A DNA stretch of 64,000 bases, taken from NCBI RefSeq assembly GCF_021216655.1, contig NZ_CP080437.1, positions 2,294,001 to 2,358,000 on the forward strand, in the 5' to 3' direction. Position numbers and translations under genes: made by a program. Origin of the DNA: Clavibacter michiganensis (GTDB taxonomy: Bacteria > Actinomycetota > Actinomycetes > Actinomycetales > Microbacteriaceae). The notes beneath the pieces are model-generated. The model worked only from the letters and a program-made list of their open reading frames with translations, had not been told where the DNA came from and did not search any database. Positions 1 through 13,768 of this stretch are shown piece by piece. The first letter of the stretch is position 1; each line of letters begins with the position of its first letter.

Positions 1-122
1 AGCACCCAGGTGGCGCCGTTGTCGGGATCGAGCCCGAGGGTGGTCCACAGCGTGTGGAAGCCGACCAGGATGAGTTCGATGACCCACTTGATCGGCCACA
101 GGATCGTTCCGAGGAAGTCCAT
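1..122 (-). CDS. yidC: YidC membrane protein insertase, N-terminal fragment
   Basis: Only the first 40 or so codons lie in the window; the gene runs off the left edge. The start is an ATG read on the minus strand at 122. The visible N-terminus (MDFLGTILWPIKWVIELILV) is hydrophobic, as expected for the first membrane segment of an Oxa1/YidC insertase, which places proteins into the cytoplasmic membrane with or without SecYEG. Identification rests mainly on position: it follows rpmH-rnpA-yidD on the same strand, the conserved actinobacterial order. The 10-base gap to yidD suggests one transcript. Confidence 0.85.
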   Translation of the reverse strand, partial: MDFLGTILWPIKWVIELILVGFHTLWTTLGLDPDNGATWV

Positions 123-132
123 GAGGTGGTCG

Positions 133-444
133 TTAGCCCTTTCCGTGGCTGGGTGCGACGACGAATCCGAGCCTCGTGCGCCGGTATTGCTGGACCCGAC
201 GAGCGGGGACGTCGTCGATGCCGCCCTCCGCCCAGGGGTGGCACCGGCACACGCGCCACGCGGCGAGGACGCCACCGTGGACGAGCCCGTGCTCCTGCAC
301 GGCTTCGAGGCCGTACGCCGAGCAGGAAGGGTAGTACCTGCAGACATCCCCATAGATAGGGGAGACCACGCGCCTGTAGAGACTGATCACGGCTATGGCG
401 GCGTTCCGAGGCGCTAGGACGACGGAGGTCAGTGCCCTCTTCAT
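133..444 (-). CDS. yidD: YidD membrane protein insertion efficiency factor
   Basis: This 103-residue protein carries the Cys-rich family signature CRYYPSCSAYGLEA and a later CRCHPW motif, both typical of the YidD (DUF37) family. YidD is a small membrane-associated protein thought to assist YidC-dependent insertion. I chose the ATG at 444 because it overlaps the rnpA stop by four bases (ATGA), a translational-coupling arrangement; a longer reading frame to 501 would lie inside rnpA. The C-terminus is basic. Length is normal for actinobacterial members. Confidence 0.9.
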   Translation of the reverse strand: MKRALTSVVLAPRNAAIAVISLYRRVVSPIYGDVCRYYPSCSAYGLEAVQEHGLVHGGVLAAWRVCRCHPWAEGGIDDVPARRVQQYRRTRLGFVVAPSHGKG

Positions 445-782
445 ATCGTCCTCACGGCCCGCGTCACGGCTGACGCCATCTCCTCCTGCAGGGTATCCCA
501 CGCAGTCCGCTCCATGCCTGGCAGTACGCGGATCACGATGGAGGTCCCCGGGGGGACGGAGTGGAGGAGGCCCGCCGATACCGCCTTCAAGCGCCTTCGG
601 ACCAGGTTCCGGGTCACGGCGTTGCCGACCTTCTTCGAGATGATGAATCCGAAGCGGGTGGGCGCGTCATCGGGGCCGGCGAGTGCGGATACGACGGCCG
701 TACCCGTGGTCGTCCGGCGTCCTCGCCTGACGATGATGCGGTAGTCCGCACCGCTCGTCACACGATTCCGCCGAGCGAGCAC
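441..782 (-). CDS. rnpA: Ribonuclease P protein component
   Basis: This 113-residue basic protein is the protein subunit of RNase P, which binds the catalytic RNA and helps remove 5' leaders from pre-tRNAs. The family signature is visible: FGFIISKKVGNAVTRNLVRR includes the conserved K-x-V-G-x-A-V-x-R-N-x-x-R-R motif at about residues 45-64. The start is a GTG at 782, three bases before the rpmH stop codon. It sits between rpmH and yidD in the universal rpmH-rnpA cluster. Length matches the family. Confidence 0.95.
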   Translation of the reverse strand: MLARRNRVTSGADYRIIVRRGRRTTTGTAVVSALAGPDDAPTRFGFIISKKVGNAVTRNLVRRRLKAVSAGLLHSVPPGTSIVIRVLPGMERTAWDTLQEEMASAVTRAVRTI

Positions 783-785
783 GTG

Positions 786-923
786 CTACGCGGAGAGCTC
801 AGTGCGTCCCTTGCCACGACGGGCGGCGAGGATGGCACGGCCGGCACGGGTGCGCATGCGGAGGCGGAAGCCGTGCTTCTTGGCCTTCTTGCGGTTGTTC
901 GGCTGGAAGGTGCGCTTGCTCAC
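786..923 (-). CDS. rpmH: 50S ribosomal protein L34
   Basis: This 45-residue, very basic protein begins [20 protein letters not shown], the L34 signature, and continues with the conserved [17 protein letters not shown] tail. The start is GTG at 923. It is the first gene of the minus-strand rpmH-rnpA-yidD-yidC cluster, and its promoter must lie in the 924-1401 gap shared with dnaA. Length is typical for actinobacteria. Confidence 0.97.
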   Translation of the reverse strand: MSKRTFQPNNRKKAKKHGFRLRMRTRAGRAILAARRGKGRTELSA

Positions 924-1401
924 GGTGAGTCTCCACTCAGGTTGGTCCACGGGGCCGACGAGTGCGGCTGGGAAGATGGGGCAGCCTCGAGGGGCTGGGT
1001 CAACTGCCTAAATCTACGGGCCGGGCGGGCTGCGGTCAAACCCGGGGGCCGGATCGTGATTATCCACACAGACCGGCCATCGGCCTGTATCGACATGCCG
1101 CCGTCGATAGGGTCGATTTGTCCTGATCTCCGACAGTGGCTACCGTGTGGCGTGGCCGCGACGCGTCGGGGATCGCCCGCGCGGTGCTGACGGCCCGTTC
1201 GCACACAGGGTGGATAACCCTGTGAGTAACTATGCTGTCCGCGGTCGCGGTACCCGGATGGTCCGCACCCTCGGAGCCTCCGGGGACGGACGCCGCATGC
1301 ACGACCGCGACGCCCTTCCAGCGTCGACAGCAGTCCGCGCACCGCGTGGCGGCCCCGGCACCAGCCGCGGGACCGAGCCTGGTGACGGCAGATGGGGAAA
1401 C
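924..1401. other. rpmH-dnaA intergenic region with DnaA boxes
   Basis: This 478-base gap separates divergent rpmH and dnaA and should hold both promoters. I see one perfect DnaA box, TTATCCACA at 1060-1068, and a one-mismatch inverse copy GGTGGATAA at 1209-1217. Short open frames here look like shadows of GC-rich sequence. A TATGCT near 1231 could be a dnaA promoter -10 element, but that is weak. DnaA boxes here fit autoregulation of dnaA and may form part of the wider origin. Confidence 0.7.
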
Positions 1402-2835
1402 ATGTCCGACCGCTCCGACCCGACTCACGCGATCTGGCAGAAGGTGCTCGCCGCCCTCACCGCGGACGATCGGATCACCCCGCAGCTGCACGGCTTCATC
1501 AGCCTGGTGGAGCCCAAGGGCGTCATGACCGGCACCCTGTACCTCGAGGTCCCGAACGACCTCACCCGCGGGATGCTCGAGCAGCGCATCCGCGTCCCGC
1601 TCTTGAACGCCATCGGCTCGCTCGACGAGGCCGCCGGTGTCAGCAACTTCGCCATCGTGGTCAACCCCGAGATCGCGCAGGACGCCTTCGCCCAGCACCC
1701 CGAGCCGGCCGCCGAGCAGCCGTACATCGAGACCCCGACCATCACGGCGCCCACGGACAACCCGGGGCTGCCTGCCTCGCCCTCACGAGGCGACTCCCGT
1801 CTCAACCCGAAGTACGGCTTCGACACCTTCGTCATCGGCGGGTCCAACCGGTTCGCCCATGCCGCGGCAGTCGCCGTCGCCGAGGCGCCGGCCAAGGCAT
1901 ACAACCCTCTCTTCATCTACGGCGACTCGGGCCTCGGCAAGACCCACCTGCTGCACGCCATCGGCCACTACGCCATCAGCCTCTACCCCGGCATCCGCGT
2001 GCGGTACGTGAGCTCGGAGGAGTTCACCAACGACTTCATCAACTCGATCGCGAACAACCGGTCCTCGCTGTTCCAGTCGCGCTACCGCGACAACGACATC
2101 CTGCTGATCGACGACATCCAGTTCCTCCAGGGCAAGGACTCCACGCAGGAGGCCTTCTTCCACACCTTCAACACCCTGCACGACCACAACAAGCAGGTCG
2201 TCATCACGAGCGACCTGCCGCCGAAGCACCTCACGGGCTTCGAGGACCGCATGCGCTCGCGCTTCGAGTGGGGCCTCATCACCGACGTGCAGGCGCCCGA
2301 CCTCGAGACGCGCATCGCGATCCTCCGGAAGAAAGCGCAGAGCGAGAAGCTGCAGGTGCCGGACGACATCCTCGAGTACATGGCCACCAAGGTCACGTCG
2401 AACATCCGCGAGCTCGAGGGCACGCTGATCCGCGTGACGGCGTTCGCGAGCCTCAACAAGACGCCCGTCGACCTCGCGCTCGTGCAGACGGTCCTGAAGG
2501 ACCTGATCACGCTGGACGAGGACAACGTCATCGCGCCGGTCGACATCATCAACCACACCGCGGCCTACTTCAAGCTCACCGTCGACGACCTCTACGGCTC
2601 GTCCCGGTCCCAGGCCGTGGCCACCGCACGCCAGATCGCCATGTACCTCTGCCGCGAGCTGACCAACCTCTCGCTGCCCAAGATCGGCCAGCTGTTCGGC
2701 AACAGGGACCACACCACGGTCATGTACGCCAACAAGAAGATCACCGAGCTCATGAAGGAGCGCCGCTCCATCTACAACCAGGTGACGGAGCTCACGAGCC
2801 GGATCAAGCAGAACCACCGCTACGGCAAGATGTGA
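1402..2835 (+). CDS. dnaA: Chromosomal replication initiator protein DnaA
   Basis: This 477-residue AAA+ ATPase opens oriC and loads the replicative helicase. Domain I spans the first 90 or so residues, followed by a short Pro-rich linker. The Walker A motif GDSGLGKT is at about residues 174-181 and Walker [10 protein letters not shown], at about 233-241. The C-terminal DNA-binding signature [11 protein letters not shown] is at about residue 433. I chose the ATG at 1402 because it gives the standard N-terminus; an open frame extends upstream but has no family similarity. A strong hairpin follows the stop codon. Confidence 0.98.
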   Translation: MSDRSDPTHAIWQKVLAALTADDRITPQLHGFISLVEPKGVMTGTLYLEVPNDLTRGMLEQRIRVPLLNAIGSLDEAAGVSNFAIVVNPEIAQDAFAQHPEPAAEQPYIETPTITAPTDNPGLPASPSRGDSRLNPKYGFDTFVIGGSNRFAHAAAVAVAEAPAKAYNPLFIYGDSGLGKTHLLHAIGHYAISLYPGIRVRYVSSEEFTNDFINSIANNRSSLFQSRYRDNDILLIDDIQFLQGKDSTQEAFFHTFNTLHDHNKQVVITSDLPPKHLTGFEDRMRSRFEWGLITDVQAPDLETRIAILRKKAQSEKLQVPDDILEYMATKVTSNIRELEGTLIRVTAFASLNKTPVDLALVQTVLKDLITLDEDNVIAPVDIINHTAAYFKLTVDDLYGSSRSQAVATARQIAMYLCRELTNLSLPKIGQLFGNRDHTTVMYANKKITELMKERRSIYNQVTELTSRIKQNHRYGKM

Positions 2836-3378
2836 CGCCGTCCGCACACGTCTCTGAGGCGCGTGCGGGACATCAGGCAGCAGAGAGGGGTCGGACCACC
2901 AGGTCCGGCCCCTCTCTGCATGTGCGGGCGACAGCGGCACGACGCCGACCGCCCCACGAGGACGGCCGGCCGGCCCTGGAGCGTTCCTCCGAGGTGGGGA
3001 GAGAACCTCCGAGGGGCTGGATCCGCCGTTCCCCACAGTGTGCACAGAGTGTGGATAACTGTGGAGAACCGCCGGAGCCGATGTGGGTTCGAGGACCCGG
3101 CCTGTGGAACCGACGTCGTCGCGCCGCTGCCATCCCGCCGAGTCCCCAGGCCGCTCCACACCCGTCCCACAACTTCCAGACGTGTAGTTCCCGCTCGATG
3201 ACGGGGACTCCGGGAGTTGTCCACAGATTCCACAGCGGTTAAGACTATTGATCCTTAAACCCTTCATTGGATGTCGCCCAAGAACCTCAGGGTGTGGAGG
3301 GATCGACGGTCGTGGGGTCCCCCGTCGGCACGGCTAGCATTGACCGACAAATCTTCCGCTCATCGAGGGGTCCACAAC
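2836..3378. other. Probable chromosomal origin of replication (oriC)
   Basis: The dnaA-dnaN gap is the usual actinobacterial oriC site. It contains a perfect inverted DnaA box TGTGGATAA at 3050-3058, the near-box TGTGGAGAA at 3060-3068, TTGTCCACA at 3217-3225, and TTCCCCACA at 3029-3037. An unusually AT-rich stretch at about 3239-3270, just before dnaN, could be the unwinding element. The first 85 bases are occupied by the dnaA terminator hairpin. No gene is evident. The origin role is inferred from position plus box clustering. Confidence 0.88.
2880..2919 (+). terminator. Hairpin terminator after dnaA
   Basis: Two 18-base arms (2880-2897 and 2902-2919) pair with one G-T wobble around a 4-base loop, 45 bases after the dnaA stop. 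There is no U-tract, which is common for actinobacterial terminators. Confidence 0.7.
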
Positions 3379-4530
3379 GTGAAGTTCCAAGTCAACAGGG
3401 ACGTCTTCAGCGAGGCGGTGTCCTTCGCCGTCAAGCTCCTGCCGCAGCGCACGACCCTCCCGATCCTGAGCGGGGTGCTCATCGAGGCGACCGAGGACGG
3501 ACTGACGCTGTCGTCGTTCGACTACGAGGTCTCCGCCCGCACGCAGATCCAGGCGGACATCGAGGAGCCCGGCCGTGTGCTGGTCTCCGGCCGCCTGCTC
3601 GCCGACATCGCCAACCGGCTCCCGAACGCGCCGGTGCGGTTCACCACCGAGGACTCGAAGATCACGGTCTCGTGCGGATCCGCGCACTTCACGCTGCTGA
3701 GCATGCCCGTCGAGGAGTACCCGACCCTGCCGCAGATCTCCGAGCAGTCCGGCCTCCTGCCGGCCGAGCAGTTCGCCGCAGCCGTCTCGCAGGTCGCGGT
3801 GGCCGCGTCGCGGGACGACGTCACGCCCGTCATCACCGGCGTCCAGCTCGAGGTGGGGGAGACCAGCCTCGGCCTCATCGCCACCGATCGCTACCGGGTG
3901 GCCGTGCGCGAGATCGACTGGGACGGCGGCGACTCCACGACCGACGGCACCAGCCGCACCGCTCTGGTGCCCGCCCGCACCCTGCAGGAGATCGGCAAGA
4001 CCTTCGGTCACAGCGGCACCATCTCCGTCGCCATCACGGACACCGACGACCGCCAGCTCATCGCGTTCAGCGCAGACAGGAAGACCGTCACGTCGCTGCT
4101 GATCCGCGGCAACTTCCCGCCGGTCAAGCGGCTCTTCCCCGAGACGGTCGACAACTACGCGGTCATCAACACGGCCGACCTCATCGAGGCGACTCGCCGC
4201 GTCCAGCTGGTGCTCGAGCGCGAAGCGGCGCTCCGGTTCACCTTCAGCATCGACGGCCTCACCCTGGAGGCCATCGGCTCCGAGCACGCGCAGGCGTCGG
4301 AGAGCATCGACGCCCTCCTGACGGGCGTCGACACCGTGGTGTCCCTGAAGCCCCAGTTCCTGCTGGACGGCCTCGGCGCCGTCCACTCCGAGTTCGTCCG
4401 GCTCTCGTTCACGAAGACGGACAACCCCAACAAGCCCGGCCCCGTGCTCATCACGAGCCAGTCCTCCAAGGACCAGGCCGGCGCTGACAACTACCGGTAC
4501 CTGCTGCAGCCGAACCTGCTGCTGCGCTAG
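3379..4530 (+). CDS. dnaN: DNA polymerase III sliding clamp, beta subunit
   Basis: This 383-residue protein is the processivity clamp that encircles DNA and tethers polymerase III. The start is the GTG at 3379 (MKFQVNRDVFSEAVSFAVK), the canonical N-terminus; upstream in-frame sequence extends into oriC and is not expected to be coding. Family features include LPILSGVLIEA, the DYEV strand, and the C-terminal NPNKPGPVLI segment. It lies between oriC and gnd, the standard order. Length is normal. Confidence 0.97.
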   Translation: MKFQVNRDVFSEAVSFAVKLLPQRTTLPILSGVLIEATEDGLTLSSFDYEVSARTQIQADIEEPGRVLVSGRLLADIANRLPNAPVRFTTEDSKITVSCGSAHFTLLSMPVEEYPTLPQISEQSGLLPAEQFAAAVSQVAVAASRDDVTPVITGVQLEVGETSLGLIATDRYRVAVREIDWDGGDSTTDGTSRTALVPARTLQEIGKTFGHSGTISVAITDTDDRQLIAFSADRKTVTSLLIRGNFPPVKRLFPETVDNYAVINTADLIEATRRVQLVLEREAALRFTFSIDGLTLEAIGSEHAQASESIDALLTGVDTVVSLKPQFLLDGLGAVHSEFVRLSFTKTDNPNKPGPVLITSQSSKDQAGADNYRYLLQPNLLLR

Positions 4531-4550
4531 ACCGCGACCAAGGAGAGAAC

Positions 4551-5438
4551 ATGCACATCGGACTCGTCGGACTCGGCAAGATGGGCGCCCGCATGCGCGC
4601 GCGCCTCGAGGCGAACGGCATCGAGGTGACCGGCTACGACACCAACCCCGACGTCTCCGACGTGGCCACGCTCGACGACCTCGCCGCCGCGCTGCCCACC
4701 CCGCGCCTCGTCTGGGTCATGGTCCCGGCCGGCAAGGTCACGCAGAACGTCGTGGGCGACCTCGCCCGCATCCTGGAGCCGGGCGACCTCGTGATCGACG
4801 GCGGCAACTCCAAGTTCACCGACGACTTCGCGCACGCGGGACTGCTCGCGGAGAAGGGCATCGACTTCGTCGACGCCGGCGTCTCGGGCGGCGTCTGGGG
4901 CCTCGAGAACGGCTACGGCCTCATGGTCGGCGGTCCGGTCGAGCAGGTCCAGCGCGCGATGCCCGTCTTCGACGCGCTGCGTCCCGAGGGACCCCGCGAG
5001 GAGGGCTTCGTCCACGTCGGCGACTCCGGCGCGGGGCACTACGCGAAGATGGTCCACAACGGCATCGAGTACGCCATGATGCAGTCGTTCGCCGAGGGCT
5101 ACGAGCTCCTCGCGGCACGCAAGGACATCATCAAGGACGTCACCGGCACCTTCGAGGCGTGGCAGCGCGGGACGGTCGTCCGCTCCTGGCTGCTCGAGCT
5201 CCTGGTCAAGGCCCTCAAGGAGGACCCGGGCTTCGAGGACATCGAGGGCTTCGTGCAGGACTCCGGCGAGGGCCGCTGGACCATCGAGGAGGCGCTCGAC
5301 AACGCCGTCCCGATGCCCGCCATCAGCGCGTCGATCTTCGCGCGCTTCTCCTCCCGCCAGGAGGACTCCCCGGCCATGAAGGCCGTCGCGGCGCTGCGCA
5401 ACCAGTTCGGCGGCCACTCGGTGCAGAAGAAGTCCTGA
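4551..5438 (+). CDS. gnd: 6-phosphogluconate dehydrogenase, decarboxylating (short type)
   Basis: This 295-residue enzyme oxidatively decarboxylates 6-phosphogluconate to ribulose 5-phosphate in the pentose phosphate pathway. The N-terminal Rossmann motif GLVGLGKMG is at residues 4-12. The substrate signatures DGGNSKFTDD, GVSGGVWGLENGYGLMVGG and KMVHNGIEYAMMQ are present. It is the roughly 300-residue bacterial form rather than the 470-residue form. A good Shine-Dalgarno (AAGGAGAG) precedes the ATG. Its position between dnaN and recF is typical of Actinobacteria. The cofactor (NAD or NADP) cannot be called by eye. Confidence 0.95.
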   Translation: MHIGLVGLGKMGARMRARLEANGIEVTGYDTNPDVSDVATLDDLAAALPTPRLVWVMVPAGKVTQNVVGDLARILEPGDLVIDGGNSKFTDDFAHAGLLAEKGIDFVDAGVSGGVWGLENGYGLMVGGPVEQVQRAMPVFDALRPEGPREEGFVHVGDSGAGHYAKMVHNGIEYAMMQSFAEGYELLAARKDIIKDVTGTFEAWQRGTVVRSWLLELLVKALKEDPGFEDIEGFVQDSGEGRWTIEEALDNAVPMPAISASIFARFSSRQEDSPAMKAVAALRNQFGGHSVQKKS

Positions 5439-5445
5439 CCACCGG

Positions 5446-6660
5446 ATGATCGTCCGTCACCTCTCCCTGGGTGACTTCCGCAACTACACCCGCGCGGACG
5501 TCGCGCTCCTGCCCGGTGCCACCCTCTTCGTGGGGAGCAACGGGCAGGGCAAGACGAACCTGGTGGAGGCGCTGGGCTTCCTGAGCACGCTCGGGTCGCA
5601 CCGCGTCTCCACCGACCAGGCGCTCATCCGCCAGGGTGCCGAATCCGCCGTGATCCGCGCGCTGCTGCAGCACGCGGGCCGGGAGCTCCGGGTCGAGGTG
5701 CAGATCAACCGGTCCGCGGCCAACCGCGCGCAGGTCAACAGCACGCCGACCAAGCCGCGCGAGCTGCCGCGGTACTTCTCGAGCGTCCTGTTCGCGCCGG
5801 AGGACCTGGCGCTCGTGCGCGGGGATCCGTCGGGGCGTCGCCGGCTGCTCGACCAGCTGCTCGTGCTGCGCACGCCGCGCCTCGCCGGCGTGCTGTCGGA
5901 CTACGACCGGGCGCTGAAGCAGCGCAACACCCTGCTGAAGTCGGCGCGGGCGCGCGGGATGAAGGCGGACCAGCTGGGGACGCTCGACATCTGGGACGAG
6001 CGGCTCGTGGCGATCGGATCGCAGATCATCGCAGCGCGCGGCGCCCTGGTCGAGGCGCTGCAGCCGGAGCTCGCGCGCGCGTACCTGGCGGTGGCGGGAT
6101 CCGACCACGGTCCCTCCGCGCGTCCCGAGCTGAGCATCCTCGCGGACGACCCGGGCGAGGACGACATCGCGGACGAGACGGGTGCGCGCGACGGCGGCCG
6201 CTTCACGCGGACCGATGACGTAGTGCCCGTCTTCACCGCGGCCATCGCGCGGATGCGACCACGCGAGCTCGAGCGGGGCCTGACCCTGGTCGGCCCGCAC
6301 CGCGACGACGTGCTGTTCCGGCTCAACGGGTTACCCGCGAAGGGCTACGCCAGTCACGGGGAGTCGTGGTCGTTCGCCCTGGCGCTGAAGCTCGCGTCGG
6401 CCGAGCTGCTGCGACGCGACTCGCAGACGGGGGATCCCGTGCTGATCCTCGACGACGTGTTCGCCGAGCTCGATCAGGCCAGGCGAGGGCGCCTCGCGGA
6501 GGCCGTCACCGGCTTCGAGCAGGTGCTGATCACCGCGGCCGTGTTCGAGGACGTGCCCGCGCACCTGGCGGCGAACGCCGTGCACATCCGGGCCGGCGAG
6601 ATCGTGGACGCTCCGGCGCCTGCCTCGGAACCCGACGCCGAGGGCGGGGGAGCGGCGTGA
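5446..6660 (+). CDS. recF: DNA replication/repair protein RecF
   Basis: This 404-residue SMC-like ATPase loads RecA at single-strand gaps. Walker A GSNGQGKT is at residues 30-37, the ABC signature lies in SHGESWSFALALKLAS, and Walker B is VLILDDVFAELD. It is somewhat longer than the usual 360-380 residues because of an acidic insert near residue 235 and an Asp/Glu-rich tail. The start is seven bases after gnd, and the stop overlaps the next gene's GTG, so gnd-recF-DUF721 look co-transcribed. Confidence 0.96.
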   Translation: MIVRHLSLGDFRNYTRADVALLPGATLFVGSNGQGKTNLVEALGFLSTLGSHRVSTDQALIRQGAESAVIRALLQHAGRELRVEVQINRSAANRAQVNSTPTKPRELPRYFSSVLFAPEDLALVRGDPSGRRRLLDQLLVLRTPRLAGVLSDYDRALKQRNTLLKSARARGMKADQLGTLDIWDERLVAIGSQIIAARGALVEALQPELARAYLAVAGSDHGPSARPELSILADDPGEDDIADETGARDGGRFTRTDDVVPVFTAAIARMRPRELERGLTLVGPHRDDVLFRLNGLPAKGYASHGESWSFALALKLASAELLRRDSQTGDPVLILDDVFAELDQARRGRLAEAVTGFEQVLITAAVFEDVPAHLAANAVHIRAGEIVDAPAPASEPDAEGGGAA

Positions 6661-7169
6661 TCCCCCGCGCGCCGGACGGCGGTCCGATGCCCGAGTCGGA
6701 GGCGGTGGCCGTGTACCGCCGGTTCCGCAAGGTGTTCGGCGACGCGTCCGTCCGCTCGCCGTCGGCCCGGAAGCGCCGCGAGCAGAAGGCCGGCAGCTCG
6801 CCGTTCCAACCCGGACGGGATCCCGACTCCCTCGGCAACGTGATGGACTCGCTCACCTCGCGGATGGGCTGGACGTCCTCACTGTCGCAGGCCGAGCTCA
6901 TGGCCGCGTGGACGACCATCGCCGGCGAGGAGACGGCCGTGCACTCGTCGCCCGTCGGCATCGAGGACGGCCTCCTCACGGTCGAGTGCGAGTCGACGGC
7001 GTGGGCGACGCAGCTGCGGCTCATGCGCGTGGAGATCACGACGCGCATCGCCGAGCGCTTCCCGGACGCGGGCATCCGGTCGATCCGCTTCCAGGGGCCG
7101 AACGCCCCGTCCTGGAAAAAGGGTCCCAGGTCGATCCCAGGGCGGGGCCCGCGCGATACCTACGGCTAG
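6657..7169 (+). CDS. DUF721 (DciA-like) protein
   Basis: This 170-residue basic protein has the DUF721 fold region at about residues 70-150 (QAELMAAWTTIAGEETAVHS; LLTVECESTAWATQLRLM). The family includes DciA, the helicase loader/operator of many bacteria lacking DnaC, and in actinobacteria it always sits between recF and gyrB. I chose the GTG at 6657, which overlaps the recF stop (GTGA), so it is probably translationally coupled. The N-terminal 60 residues are low-complexity and basic. A role in replication is inference from family and position. Confidence 0.85.
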   Translation: MIPRAPDGGPMPESEAVAVYRRFRKVFGDASVRSPSARKRREQKAGSSPFQPGRDPDSLGNVMDSLTSRMGWTSSLSQAELMAAWTTIAGEETAVHSSPVGIEDGLLTVECESTAWATQLRLMRVEITTRIAERFPDAGIRSIRFQGPNAPSWKKGPRSIPGRGPRDTYG

Positions 7170-7244
7170 GGAGGCGAATCAGGTCACCCCCGTCGCGAAA
7201 GCGCCTCAGCGGGCCGGATAGAGAGGTGCGGAGCCTACTACTGC

Positions 7245-7252
7245 GATAGAAT
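7245..7252 (+). promoter_or_regulatory. Possible gyrB promoter -10 element
   Basis: GATAGAAT lies about 107 bases before gyrB and resembles an actinobacterial -10 hexamer (TAGAAT). No convincing -35 is visible. Gap position between convergently spaced recF/DUF721 and gyrBA supports a promoter here, but the exact element is a guess. Confidence 0.3.
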
Positions 7253-7301
7253 GAGGGGTCGCCCGCAGTCCAGGGACGACGGTCCCCGGATCATCTCGTG
7301 A

Positions 7302-9404
<2,103 letters not shown>

Positions 9405-9486
9405 TCGACCGGGCGGCGGCTCGGCCCGATGCCGACCGCCGCCCCATGCCGACCCCACGATCCACCGACCTCTGAACGGGACCTCC

Positions 9487-12166
<2,680 letters not shown>

Positions 12167-12174
<8 letters not shown>

Positions 12175-12574
12175 TGTCGCCGAGAAGCTCGCGAAGAAGT
12201 CGTCGCGTGCCACCACCACCAAGCAGGTGCGTCTCAAGCTCGTGTACGTCGACTTCTGGTCGGCGCTGAAGCTCGCGTTCCTCTTCTCCGTGGTGCTCGG
12301 CATCATCACCGTCGTCGCGACGTTCCTCATCTACGTGGTGCTGCAGACCACGAACGTGTTCGGCACGGTCGACCAGCTGTTCCAGGAGGTGTCCGGATCC
12401 GCGGACTTCACCCTCCAGGACGTCTTCGGCCTGGGTCAGGTGCTCGGCTTCGCGATCGTCGTGGCCGTGCTCAACATCGTCGTCGGCACCGTGCTCGGCG
12501 CCGTGGCCGCGCTGCTCTACAACCTCAGCGTGCGCATCACGGGCGGCGTCCTCGTCGGCTTCACCAACGCGTAG
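12167..12574 (+). CDS. DUF3566 transmembrane protein
   Basis: This 135-residue membrane protein belongs to the actinobacterial DUF3566 family that follows gyrA. It has a short basic cytoplasmic N-terminus, a hydrophobic segment at about residues 32-58 and a second one near 90-125. The ATG at 12167 overlaps the gyrA stop by eight bases, implying translational coupling. The function of the family is unknown; membrane topology and linkage to gyrBA are all that can be stated. An imperfect inverted repeat (CGGGCAGG at 12589 and CCTGCCCG at 12613) follows and may terminate the operon. Confidence 0.85.
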
Positions 12575-12622
12575 CCGATTGGGAGAAACGGGCAGGCGTA
12601 CGGTAACGTGTACCTGCCCGAT

Positions 12623-12699
12623 GGGGATATAGCTCAGTTGGTTAGAGCGCTTCACTGATAATGAAGAGGTCCCAGGTTCAAATCCTGGTATCCCCACCA
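12623..12699 (+). tRNA. tRNA-Ile (GAT)
   Basis: The sequence folds as a cloverleaf: acceptor GGGGATA pairs with TATCCCC, the T-arm contains GGTTCAAAT, and the anticodon loop CTGATAA carries GAT between CTTCA and TGAAG. The 3' CCA is encoded at 12697-12699. It lies alone between gyrA/DUF3566 and tRNA-Ala. Confidence 0.97.
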
Positions 12700-12702
12700 A
12701 CA

Positions 12703-12727
12703 CCCCCGGATCCGCACGATCCGGGGG
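12703..12727 (+). terminator. Hairpin after tRNA-Ile
   Basis: A perfect 10-base stem (CCCCCGGATC at 12703-12712 with GATCCGGGGG at 12718-12727) with a 5-base loop follows tRNA-Ile directly. It probably terminates or processes that transcript. Confidence 0.65.
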
Positions 12728-12779
12728 CATGGCGGGCATCGAGTCGGCCGATCGCATCGCGATCCGAGGCTCGCCGATC

Positions 12780-12852
12780 GGGGTCATAGCTCAATTGGTA
12801 GAGCGCCTGCTTTGCAAGCAGGAGGTCCGGGGTTCGATTCCCCGTGACTCCA
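12780..12852 (+). tRNA. tRNA-Ala (TGC)
   Basis: Acceptor GGGGTCA pairs with TGACTCC (one G-T). The anticodon loop TTTGCAA between CCTGC and GCAGG carries TGC. The T-arm contains GGTTCGATT. The CCA end is not encoded. Ile then Ala tRNAs downstream of gyrA is a conserved actinobacterial arrangement. Confidence 0.97.
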
Positions 12853-12962
12853 CATCTCGCCCGTCGTCGGGTCCGCACGTGCTCGCCGTCCTCGGCTCGA
12901 GCCGCTTCCCTTCCGCCCGGGGCACGCCAGCGACGACTCGCTCGCACGGCGCCGTCGGGGAT

Positions 12963-13006
12963 ACGACGAAGCCCCGGACACCGAGAGGTGTCCGGGGCTT
13001 CGTCGT
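12963..13006. terminator. Strong bidirectional hairpin terminator
   Basis: A perfect 20-base stem with a GAGA loop lies between tRNA-Ala (plus strand) and the stop of the minus-strand gene at 13021. It is well placed to end transcription from both sides. Confidence 0.8.
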
Positions 13007-13020
13007 GAGCGGTGCGGTGA

Positions 13021-13659
13021 TCAGCTCGCGGGCTGGTCCTTCGCGGTCCCGTCGACGGCCTCGGGCTCGTCGTCGGCGATCCAGAGGTCGTCGTCCGCGC
13101 GGAACGTCTGGTACAGCGCGTACCCGACGCCGCCGACCACGACAACGCCGAGCGCGATGAGGGCGACTCCGCCGAAGCCGAGGCCCTTCTTCGCGGGCGC
13201 CACCTGCGGCACGTACCGGCCGACGTAGGAGCGGCCGTTGTCGACGTAGTGCTTGCCGAACTCCTGCGCCTTGGACGACACCTTGTTCGCCTTCTTGACG
13301 GCGTCCTTCACCTGCTTGCTGTTGCGGATGCCCTCGGTCGCGGCGACCGCGGATCCGGCGGCACCGGCGACGGCCGGGAGGACCGTGTGCGTGAAGCCCT
13401 TGTAGGCGGAGTCGGCCGCGGTGCGCACGCGCTCTGCACCGGCCTCGTAGCCGGGACGGATGTGGTCGTCGACGCCGCGCTTGACGGCGGGGACGACATG
13501 CTGGTCGGAGAGCTTGCGCGCCGTGTGCGCGGCCTCGGCCACGACGACATTGGCCCGGTCGAGGACCTCGCGCTGCTCCTTGAGGACGGCGGCCGCGTGG
13601 GTGCGGAGCTTCGCCAACTCCTTCTTGTTCTTGCGTGACAGACCCAAGGGGACCTCCAT
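13021..13659 (-). CDS. Hypothetical tail-anchored membrane protein
   Basis: I do not recognise a named family. The 212-residue product starts at the ATG at 13659 (MEVPLGLSRKNKKELAKLRT), preceded by purine-rich sequence; longer upstream frames overlap the divergent ppiA promoter. Residues 10-60 look helical and charged, residues 80-130 are Ala/Gly-rich, and a single hydrophobic segment (GVALIALGVVVVGGVGYALY) lies near residues 165-185, followed by a short acidic tail. This suggests one membrane anchor close to the C-terminus. Similar proteins are common beside ppiA in Microbacteriaceae, from memory. Confidence 0.7.
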   Translation of the reverse strand: MEVPLGLSRKNKKELAKLRTHAAAVLKEQREVLDRANVVVAEAAHTARKLSDQHVVPAVKRGVDDHIRPGYEAGAERVRTAADSAYKGFTHTVLPAVAGAAGSAVAATEGIRNSKQVKDAVKKANKVSSKAQEFGKHYVDNGRSYVGRYVPQVAPAKKGLGFGGVALIALGVVVVGGVGYALYQTFRADDDLWIADDEPEAVDGTAKDQPAS

Positions 13660-13768
13660 CGGTGTGATTTCGCCAGGAATCCCAGTCTGGCACGGGTGCC
13701 TCTGCGGGCAAACACGACGGACCCTGTGCGTCCGCCGAGTCCCAGCTCCGCCATGAGACCATTGCTCC

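Noticed and set aside
1147..1401. Long in-frame extension upstream of dnaA
   Set aside because: The sequence has no similarity to DnaA domain I and contains DnaA-box elements; the ATG at 1402 gives the conserved N-terminus.
1783..3267. Very long minus-strand open frame opposite dnaA
   Set aside because: It is a GC-codon-bias shadow of dnaA: Asp/Val/Arg-rich, no motifs, no ribosome-binding site.
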